This document shows positions 6,304 through 10,923 of a DNA stretch of 10,923 nucleotides, piece by piece (position 1 is the first letter of the stretch; each line of letters opens with the position of its first letter). The stretch lies in NCBI GenBank assembly GCA_947372535.1, contig CANBUA010000154.1, positions 1-10,923 of the forward strand, given 5' to 3'. Below the pieces are notes generated by a model, which saw nothing but the letters and a program-made list of their open reading frames with translations, did not search any database and was not told the DNA's origin. The translations under genes were made by a program, and so were the position numbers. The stretch comes from Burkholderiales bacterium (lineage in GTDB: Bacteria > Pseudomonadota > Gammaproteobacteria > Burkholderiales > Burkholderiaceae).

Positions 6304-6986
6304 CTCCGATCTGGCTGTTCGACCTCGACAACACCTTGCACGATGCCTCCCGTGCGGTGTTCTGGCGCCTCAACGGCTCGATGACCGACTACATCGTCGA
6401 GCACGTCAAAGTGACGCACGACGAGGCCAACGCGCTGCGCGTGGGCTACTGGCAACGCTACGGCGCGACCTTGTTGGGCCTGGAGCGCCACCACGGCATC
6501 CGGGCCTCGCACTTCCTGGCGCAGACCCACCAGTTGCCTGGCCTGGAGGCGCAACTGCACATGCCTGCGGTGGACCGCCAGGCTCTGAAACGGTTGCCTG
6601 GCCGCAAGATCCTGCTCACCAACGCCCCGGCCGATTACGCCAAGCGGGTGCTCACGGCCCTGGACCTGGCCTCCTGCTTTGAGAGCATCGTGGCCATCGA
6701 GCACATGCGCACCTTCGGCCACCTGCGCCCCAAGCCGGACAAACGCATGATGAAGATCGTGCTGGCGCGCTTGAAGCTGCCCGCGCACCGCTGCATCCTG
6801 GTCGAAGACACCCTGGCCAACCTGCGCGCCATCCGTGGGCTGGGCATGAAAGGCGTGTGGATGCAGGGCTACCAGGCCCACAACCCGCACGGCCCCCAGT
6901 TGGCGGGTCACTACCGGGCCAGGCCCGCCTGGGTGTGTGCCAGAATCAGGCGGTTGAGGGCGCTTCACCAACCTGTGAGCGCTTGA
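6300..6986 (+). CDS. HAD-superfamily pyrimidine 5'-nucleotidase-like phosphatase
   Basis: A 228-aa haloacid-dehalogenase-type hydrolase. Motif I is FDLDNTLHD (7-15) with the nucleophile Asp8 and acid/base Asp10. Motif II is KILLTNAP (103-110, Thr107). Motif III is the lysine of [10 protein letters not shown] (Lys145 or nearby), and motif IV is ILVEDT (166-171, Glu169/Asp170). The DLDNTLHD opening and TNAP motif match the pyrimidine 5'-nucleotidase (SDT1-like) group, which removes phosphate from UMP/CMP and damaged pyrimidine nucleotides. No ATG fits; a TTG at 6300, overlapping the argB stop as TTGA, brings the frame in right at the motif I strand. This gives tight translational coupling to argB. 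The last ~25 residues are basic and without family match. Exact substrate is inferred from family. Confidence 0.85.
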   Translation: MTPIWLFDLDNTLHDASRAVFWRLNGSMTDYIVEHVKVTHDEANALRVGYWQRYGATLLGLERHHGIRASHFLAQTHQLPGLEAQLHMPAVDRQALKRLPGRKILLTNAPADYAKRVLTALDLASCFESIVAIEHMRTFGHLRPKPDKRMMKIVLARLKLPAHRCILVEDTLANLRAIRGLGMKGVWMQGYQAHNPHGPQLAGHYRARPAWVCARIRRLRALHQPVSA

Positions 6987-7005
6987 CCCCCGTCCCTGAG
7001 CCGCC

Positions 7006-7635
7006 ATGAACGACGACACCACGACCGACACGACAGCAGTCTCCGCGCCGGTCCGCAAACGCCCCAAACCGGGCGAGCGGCGGGTTCAGATCCTCCAGGC
7101 CTTGGCGTCCATGCTGGAGCAGCCCGGCGCCGAGCGCACCACCACGGCCGCCCTGGCCGCCAAGGTGCAGGTCAGCGAGGCGGCGCTCTACCGCCACTTC
7201 GCCAGCAAGGCGCAGATGTTCGAAGGCCTCATCGAGTTCATCGAGCAGACGGTGTTCACCTTGGCCAACCAGATCATCGACCGTGAGCCCGACCCGGCCG
7301 CCCGCATTGCCCGTGTGCTGACCGTGGTGCTCCAGTTTGGCGAGAAGAACCCTGGCATGACCCGCGTCATGGTGGGCGATGCCTTGGTCTTCGAGCATGA
7401 GCGCCTGGTCCAGCGCATGAACCAGTGCTTCGACCGGTTGGAGTCCCTGCTGCGCCAGAGCTACAAGGCCCTGGTCGAAGAGCGCGGCTCCGTCCAACCC
7501 ACGGTCGATGCCCAGGCGCATGCGGCCCTGGCCACGAGCGTATTGCTGGGCCGCCTGCACCGTTTTGCGCGCACCGGCTTCAAGCGCCTGCCCACCGAAC
7601 ACCTCGACGCCGCGCTCAGCCAGTTGCTGGCTTGA
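7006..7635 (+). CDS. slmA: nucleoid occlusion factor SlmA (TetR-type)
   Basis: SlmA binds specific chromosomal sites and blocks FtsZ assembly over the nucleoid, preventing division through unsegregated DNA. The 209-aa protein has an N-terminal TetR helix-turn-helix: RRVQILQALASMLEQ (25-39), TTAALAAKVQVSEAALYRHF (46-65) and ASKAQMFEGLIEFIE (66-80). The all-helical C-terminal dimer domain includes FGEKNPGMTRVMVGDALVFE and ends LLGRLHRFARTGFKRLP. These stretches are typical of SlmA rather than drug-responsive TetR regulators. E. coli SlmA is 198 aa; the extra length is a Thr/Asp-rich N-terminal tail. The gene begins 19 bases after the HAD stop. Linkage of slmA to argB is familiar in beta- and gammaproteobacteria, which supports the call. 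Confidence 0.92.
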   Translation: MNDDTTTDTTAVSAPVRKRPKPGERRVQILQALASMLEQPGAERTTTAALAAKVQVSEAALYRHFASKAQMFEGLIEFIEQTVFTLANQIIDREPDPAARIARVLTVVLQFGEKNPGMTRVMVGDALVFEHERLVQRMNQCFDRLESLLRQSYKALVEERGSVQPTVDAQAHAALATSVLLGRLHRFARTGFKRLPTEHLDAALSQLLA

Positions 7636-7649
7636 TCCCGGGCGTCTTC

Positions 7650-7655
7650 TAAACT
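7650..7655 (+). promoter_or_regulatory. possible -10 box giving a leaderless DUF815 transcript
   Basis: TAAACT matches four of six bases of TATAAT, including the key first TA and last T. Exactly seven bases separate it from the DUF815 ATG, so a start site at the usual distance would fall on or one base before the start codon. The -35 region is poor. The lack of a ribosome site before this gene makes a leaderless start worth considering. Confidence 0.28.
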
Positions 7656-7662
7656 CCCGGCC

Positions 7663-8547
7663 ATGACGATCGACTTCCAACCATTGCTCGCCAAGGCTGA
7701 GCAACTCGTGAACCGCCTGGAGCAATTGCTGCCCCATGGCCTGCAAGCACCCGATTGGGACGCCGCCGTGGCCTGGCGCTACCGCAAGCGCCCGCATGCG
7801 GGCGTGGTGCTGGAGCCGGTGCGCCACGTGGGCGCCATCAGCCTGGACGACATCCGCGAGGTCGAGGTGCAAAAAGCCCGCTTCGAGCGCAACCTGGCCC
7901 AATTCGTGGCCGGTCGCACGTCCAACAACGTGCTGCTCACCGGCGCGCGCGGCACGGGCAAGTCCTCGCTGGTCAAGGCCGGGCTCAATGCCTTCTCAAG
8001 CCGGGGCCTGCGCCTGATCGAGGTCGACAAGGCCGACCTGGTCGACCTGCCCGATCTGATCTCGCTGGTCGATGGCCGGCCCGAGCGCTTCATCGTCTCC
8101 TGCGACGACCTCAGCTTCGACGAGGGCGAGCCCGGTTACAAGGCGCTCAAATCGGTGTTGGACGGCACGGTGTCGGCCAGCGGCGAGAACGTGATGATCG
8201 TGGCGACCTCCAACCGCCGTCACCTGCTGCCCGAGTACCACTCGGACAACAAGACCTACAAGCACACCGCCGATGGCGAACTGCACCCGGGCGAGGTGGT
8301 GGAGGAGAAGATCTCGCTGTCCGAGCGCTTCGGCCTGTGGATCAGCTTCTACCCCTTCACCCAGGATGAATACCTCACCATCGTGGGTCAATGGCTGGGC
8401 CAGCTCGGCGTGAGCGCTGCCGGCATCGAAGCCGCTCGCCCTCAGGCTTTGATCTGGGCCATCGAGCGTGGTTCGCGCTCTGGCCGCGTGGCCTATCAAT
8501 TTGCGCGGGACCATGCCGGACGCCAGGACACCGGAGCCGCCGCATGA
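7663..8547 (+). CDS. DUF815-family P-loop ATPase
   Basis: A 294-aa AAA-type ATP-binding protein of unknown cellular role, presumably cytoplasmic. A helical N-terminal domain (1-60) precedes the ATPase core. Walker A is LLTGARGTGKSSLVK (91-105). The Walker B strand is RFIVSCDDLSFDEGE (142-156) with Asp148/Asp149. The sensor-1 region is VMIVATSNRRHLLPEY (177-192, Asn184). An arginine-finger/sensor-2-like region includes SLSERFGLWISFYPF (218-232) and the end SRSGRVAYQFARDH (271-284). This order is characteristic of the DUF815 group. The ATG at 7663 is supported by homology but has no Shine-Dalgarno. A TAAACT box ends seven bases before it, so a separate, nearly leaderless transcript is possible. 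Its TGA overlaps the ATG of the following Nudix gene. Confidence 0.88.
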   Translation: MTIDFQPLLAKAEQLVNRLEQLLPHGLQAPDWDAAVAWRYRKRPHAGVVLEPVRHVGAISLDDIREVEVQKARFERNLAQFVAGRTSNNVLLTGARGTGKSSLVKAGLNAFSSRGLRLIEVDKADLVDLPDLISLVDGRPERFIVSCDDLSFDEGEPGYKALKSVLDGTVSASGENVMIVATSNRRHLLPEYHSDNKTYKHTADGELHPGEVVEEKISLSERFGLWISFYPFTQDEYLTIVGQWLGQLGVSAAGIEAARPQALIWAIERGSRSGRVAYQFARDHAGRQDTGAAA

Positions 8548-9032
8548 GCCACACCGAGGCCAAGCCTTACCACGTCATGCCGCCCACCGACCGCGTGCCA
8601 GTGGAGGTGGCCGTGGGGGTGCTGGTCGAGCGTGACGAGCAGGGCAGGGAAGGCCGCTTCCTCATGACCTCCCGTCCCGTGGGCAAGGTCTATGAAGGCT
8701 ACTGGGAGTTTCCTGGCGGCAAGCTGGAGGCCGGCGAGACGGTCGAGCAGGCCCTTCGCCGCGAGTTGCAAGAGGAAATCGGCATCACCATCGGCGCGGC
8801 CCATCCCTGGCAAGTCGAGGTGATGGACTACCCGCATGCCCGCGTGCGCCTGAACTTTTGCAAGGTCTACGACTGGCAAGGCGATTTCGTCATGCGGGAG
8901 GCGCAGACCATGGCCTGGCAGACGCTGCCCGTCGAGGTGGTGCCTGTGTTGCCCGGCACCGTGCCCGTGCTGCTCTGGCTGGCCCAGGAGCGTGGCCACG
9001 AAGGCCCGACGCACGATCAGGCTGCTGCCTGA
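8544..9032 (+). CDS. mutT: Nudix hydrolase, MutT-type (8-oxo-dGTP diphosphatase-like)
   Basis: MutT-type enzymes hydrolyse oxidised dGTP to the monophosphate and so prevent A:T to C:G mutation. The complete Nudix box lies at 59-81: GKLEAGE, then TVEQALRRELQEEIGI, with Glu74, Glu77 and Glu78 as the metal ligands. It is preceded by VEVAVGVLVERD and LMTSRPVGKVYEGYWEFPGG (40-59), which is the standard MutT arrangement. The later MDYPHARVRLNFCKVYDW and MAWQTLP segments also fit. At 162 aa it is longer than E. coli MutT (129 aa), with a ~15-residue N-terminal lead and a C-terminal tail. The start ATG overlaps the DUF815 stop as ATGA, so the pair is translationally coupled. The frame is open further upstream over the ATPase gene, but homology and the overlap favour 8544. 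Other Nudix substrates cannot be excluded. Confidence 0.87.
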   Translation: MSHTEAKPYHVMPPTDRVPVEVAVGVLVERDEQGREGRFLMTSRPVGKVYEGYWEFPGGKLEAGETVEQALRRELQEEIGITIGAAHPWQVEVMDYPHARVRLNFCKVYDWQGDFVMREAQTMAWQTLPVEVVPVLPGTVPVLLWLAQERGHEGPTHDQAAA

Positions 9033-9051
9033 ATCCTGCGCCTCTGAGCTC

Positions 9052-9059
9052 AATATACG
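9052..9059 (+). promoter_or_regulatory. possible -10 box immediately before the coq4-like start
   Basis: The 8-base stretch AATATACG stands out as A/T-rich against its G/C-rich surroundings and contains -10-like hexamers (AATATA, TATACG). It ends eight bases before the ATG at 9068, so a transcript from here would have almost no leader. No good -35 box is visible. Confidence 0.25.
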
Positions 9060-9067
9060 CACGCGCC

Positions 9068-9829
9068 ATGTCCCTGGACACCGATCCGCCCACCCCCGTC
9101 GAGCTTGGCAAAGCCTGGCGCGCCTTGGCGGCCTTGCGCGACAACCCGGGGGACACGCGCCAGGTTTTCCTGCTCACTGAATCGCTCAAGGGCAGTTCGC
9201 CCTTTGCGCTGCTGAGGCGTTTCCGCGCCGACCCGTTGGGTGCCGAGCGATTGCGCGAGCGCCACAAGCTGCTGGAGACGCTCAACCGCCACGATTGGCT
9301 GCGCAGTCTGCCCGTGGGCAGCTTTGGCCGCATCTACCATGACTTCCTGGCCGAGGAAAACCTCTCGGCCCAAGGCCTGGTGGACATCTCCATGAGCGCA
9401 GGCGTTGGTTTGCCTGACGACGGCTCGGACCGCCACTACATCGGTCGCCGCCTGCGCGACATGCACGACCTCTTCCATGTGCTTTGCGGTTACGGCCGCG
9501 ACCAACTGGGCGAGGTCTGCGTGCTGGCTTTTTCCTACCCGCATCAATACACCCGCGGCTTTGCCGTGATTGCGCTATTGGGCGCGTTCACATTGCAGCG
9601 CCGCATGAAGGTCCCCGGCGTGCTGGGCGCGGTCTGGCAGGCCTGGCGCCACGGCAAGGCCGCCGCCTGGCTGCCGGTGCAGCCCCTGGAGGCCTTGCTC
9701 ACCCGTGACCTGGCCGAGCTGCGCCGCGAGCTCCGCATCGCACCGCCCACCCGTTACTTGGCCGCAATCGACCACATGCGCGCGCGCCAACGATCCATTG
9801 CACAACCGCCTGGAAGGCATCTGGCATGA
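9068..9829 (+). CDS. Coq4-family protein (ubiquinone biosynthesis-like)
   Basis: A 253-aa protein carrying the Coq4 signature HDLFHVLCGYGRDQLGE (133-149). It fits HDxxHx(11)E exactly, with His133, Asp134, His137 and Glu149 as the presumed metal ligands. Coq4 in eukaryotes belongs to the coenzyme Q synthesis complex and has been tied to C1 decarboxylation/hydroxylation of the ring. The role of bacterial homologues is less certain. Supporting stretches are SFGRIYHDFLAEENLS (85-100), the family-typical DDGSDRHYIGRRLRDMHDLF (117-136) and the hydrophobic FAVIALLGAFTLQ (165-177). The start ATG at 9068 has no clear Shine-Dalgarno; an AATATA/TATACG box lies only 9-14 bases upstream. It begins 35 bases after mutT and its TGA overlaps the crotonase start. 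The motif match is strong; the pathway role is inferred. Confidence 0.82.
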   Translation: MSLDTDPPTPVELGKAWRALAALRDNPGDTRQVFLLTESLKGSSPFALLRRFRADPLGAERLRERHKLLETLNRHDWLRSLPVGSFGRIYHDFLAEENLSAQGLVDISMSAGVGLPDDGSDRHYIGRRLRDMHDLFHVLCGYGRDQLGEVCVLAFSYPHQYTRGFAVIALLGAFTLQRRMKVPGVLGAVWQAWRHGKAAAWLPVQPLEALLTRDLAELRRELRIAPPTRYLAAIDHMRARQRSIAQPPGRHLA

Positions 9830-10701
9830 CCTACAACACCCTTTTGTACCAAGTGGACAGCGACGGCGTCCTGCTGCTCACCCTCAACCGGCCTGAGCAA
9901 CTGAACGCCTTCACCGTCGAAATGGCCAACGAACTGGTCGATGCCTTCACCCGCGCCAGCGACGACGACACCGTGCGTGCCGTGGTGGTGACTGGCGCTG
10001 GCAAAGCCTTCTGCGCCGGCATGGACCTGACCGTGCCTGGCAATGTCTTCGGTCTGGACGAAACCCAGCAGCCCACCCTGGCCGACATGACCGAGCGCCT
10101 GGACGATCCGGCCATCTTCAATGGCGTGCGTGACACGGGTGGGCGCGTCGTGTTGTCCATCTTTGATTGCAAGAAGCCGGTCATCGGCGCGATCAATGGC
10201 GCGGCGGTCGGCATCGGCGCCACCATGACCCTGCCCATGGACATCCGCATCGCGTCTGAAAAAGCGCGCATCGGTTTTGTCTTCGGTCGCATCGGCATCG
10301 TGCCCGAAGCCTGCTCCAGCTGGTTCCTGCCGCGCATCGTCGGGATCTCGCAGGCGCTGGAATGGACTTACCTGGCTGATGTGTTCGATGGCCACGAAGC
10401 CCAGCGCGGCGGCTTGGTCAAGTCTGTCGTCGCCCCGGAGCAGTTGCTGGAAGAGGCGATGAAGATCGCGCGGCGCATCGCCACCGAGCGCTCGGCCGTG
10501 GGCATCGCCCTGACACGCCAGATGATGTACCGCAACTCGGCCCAGCCCCATCCGATGGCAGCGCACAAGATCGATTCGCTGTCCATGTTCTACACGAGCA
10601 TTGGCGATGGCAAGGAAGGTGTCCAAGCGTTCCTGGAGAAGCGCCCGACAAACTTCAAATCTGCAACTTCTGCGATGCCTGGCTTCTATCCATGGTGGTA
10701 A
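9826..10701 (+). CDS. crotonase-fold enoyl-CoA hydratase/isomerase-family enzyme
   Basis: A 291-aa crotonase-superfamily protein acting on an acyl-CoA thioester in the cytoplasm. It has LLLTLNRPEQLNAFTVEM (16-33), the first oxyanion-hole segment AFCAGMDL (61-68), the second at INGAAVGIGATMTLPMDI (123-140), and the C-terminal EGVQAFLEKRPTNFK (264-278). The two glutamates of classical enoyl-CoA hydratase (rat Glu144 and Glu164) align to Met134 and Phe152 here, so ordinary hydration is doubtful. A glutamate is present at 161 in GIVPEACSSWFLPRIVG (156-172), the place where the peroxisomal/yeast-type delta3,delta2-enoyl-CoA isomerases carry their catalytic Glu. An isomerase-like role is therefore plausible. 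An insert at about 70-100 lengthens it relative to the ~260-aa norm. Its ATG overlaps the coq4 stop (ATGA), indicating coupling. It is the last gene of the run. Confidence 0.85.
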   Translation: MTYNTLLYQVDSDGVLLLTLNRPEQLNAFTVEMANELVDAFTRASDDDTVRAVVVTGAGKAFCAGMDLTVPGNVFGLDETQQPTLADMTERLDDPAIFNGVRDTGGRVVLSIFDCKKPVIGAINGAAVGIGATMTLPMDIRIASEKARIGFVFGRIGIVPEACSSWFLPRIVGISQALEWTYLADVFDGHEAQRGGLVKSVVAPEQLLEEAMKIARRIATERSAVGIALTRQMMYRNSAQPHPMAAHKIDSLSMFYTSIGDGKEGVQAFLEKRPTNFKSATSAMPGFYPWW

Positions 10702-10876
10702 ACGCCGATAAATCGTTCACAAAAGCACGCTCTGTTTGTAACCGGCCCCCCGTGAATCGGGGGGAACTTAGGGTCCACGCTAGGGTTGTGGATCCAGTAC
10801 CGGGGCATCATTCTTACCAATGCCACACGACAGGCAGTTCTACTCTAGAAGAAACCAATCAACCAAAGGTGAAGCT
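10702..10876 (+). promoter_or_regulatory. structured intergenic leader ahead of the right-edge gene
   Basis: This 175-base gap has less third-position-type bias than its neighbours and no gene I accept. It holds a GC-rich hairpin CCCCCCG/CGGGGGG (10746-10752 and 10758-10764, loop TGAAT). A second stem follows, GGGTCCAC/GTGGATCC (10771-10778 and 10788-10795, one G-T pair, nine-base loop). TAGGGT occurs twice, at 10769-10774 and 10781-10786, twelve bases apart. The first hairpin has no T-run, so it would be at best a weak terminator for the crotonase gene. The rest (10796-10865) is a plain A/T-richer stretch leading to AAGGTGA. No clear -35/-10 pair was found. It may be a promoter-operator region or a structured 5' leader. 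Confidence 0.45.
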
Positions 10877-10923
10877 ATGACATTTTCTCTGAAGCATGTG
10901 GCCGTGGCCACCATGGCCGTGGC
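10877..10923 (+). CDS. N-terminus of an exported protein, cut by the window edge
   Basis: Fifteen codons are visible, MTFSLKHVAVATMAV, with AAGGTGA four bases before the ATG (10866-10872), the best ribosome site on this strand. A short start with a Lys-His pair followed by a hydrophobic run is the beginning of a signal peptide. In this group of bacteria such openings are common in periplasmic solute-binding proteins and porins, but nothing visible decides between them. The long leader with repeats suggests separate regulation from the upstream operon. Confidence 0.6.
   Translation, partial: MTFSLKHVAVATMAV

Noticed and set aside
6975..6987. GTGAGCGCTTGAC just upstream of slmA as a possible SlmA-binding site
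   Set aside because: Only one half resembles the palindromic GTGAGTACTCAC consensus, and one half-site inside the end of the HAD gene is expected by chance.
10692..10880. 62-codon plus-strand frame filling the gap after the crotonase and ending in an ATGA overlap with the next gene
   Set aside because: The overlaps at both ends are tempting, but there is no ribosome site, third positions are not G/C-biased as in the neighbours, and the frame runs straight through two hairpins.
1..10923. CRISPR array, tRNA/rRNA, transposase, integrase, phage or toxin-antitoxin genes
   Set aside because: No spaced repeats, no RNA-gene landmarks and no mobile-element protein motifs were seen on either strand.

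Overview
The window looks like a piece of a GC-rich betaproteobacterial chromosome, most likely order Burkholderiales (Aquabacterium/Leptothrix/Rubrivivax-like). This is inferred from the dusB-fis pair, the run argB / HAD pyrimidine nucleotidase / slmA, the DUF815 ATPase next to mutT, and the strong G/C third-position bias. Everything here was read by eye from translations and motifs; no database search was run.

Layout. (1) 1-1177, minus strand: the dusB-fis operon, with fis running off the left edge. (2) 1378-3347: a secreted alpha/beta-hydrolase esterase (+) facing a dapA-like aldolase (-). The two 3' ends overlap by 94 bp, and the end of the dapA reading frame looks like read-through into the antisense of the esterase gene. 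(3) 3348-4142: a decayed stretch. It holds a chimeric pseudogene in which a two-helix piece of the sensor kinase KdpD runs straight into pieces of the potassium transporter Kup, in three reading frames, next to a perfect 11-bp tandem duplication. (4) 4169-5181: a small YqaA/DedA-type membrane protein (+) and a CusF-like periplasmic metal-binding protein (-), separated by a textbook bidirectional terminator. (5) 5377-10701, plus strand: a tightly packed run of seven genes: argB, HAD phosphatase, slmA, DUF815 ATPase, Nudix hydrolase, coq4-like and a crotonase. Several are joined by 4-nt stop/start overlaps. (6) 10702-10876: a non-coding leader with two hairpins, ahead of a gene with a probable signal peptide that starts at 10877 and runs off the right edge.

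The seven-gene run joins arginine biosynthesis, nucleotide clean-up (HAD nucleotidase, MutT), division-site control (SlmA), a possible quinone function (Coq4) and acyl-CoA chemistry. It looks like a housekeeping cluster rather than one dedicated pathway. I see no CRISPR array, tRNA, rRNA, transposase or phage gene, and no clear new defence or biosynthetic system. The most informative oddities are the kdpD/kup scar with its neighbouring dapA/esterase overlap, the structured leader at the right end, and the Coq4-crotonase pair whose crotonase has lost the usual hydratase glutamates.
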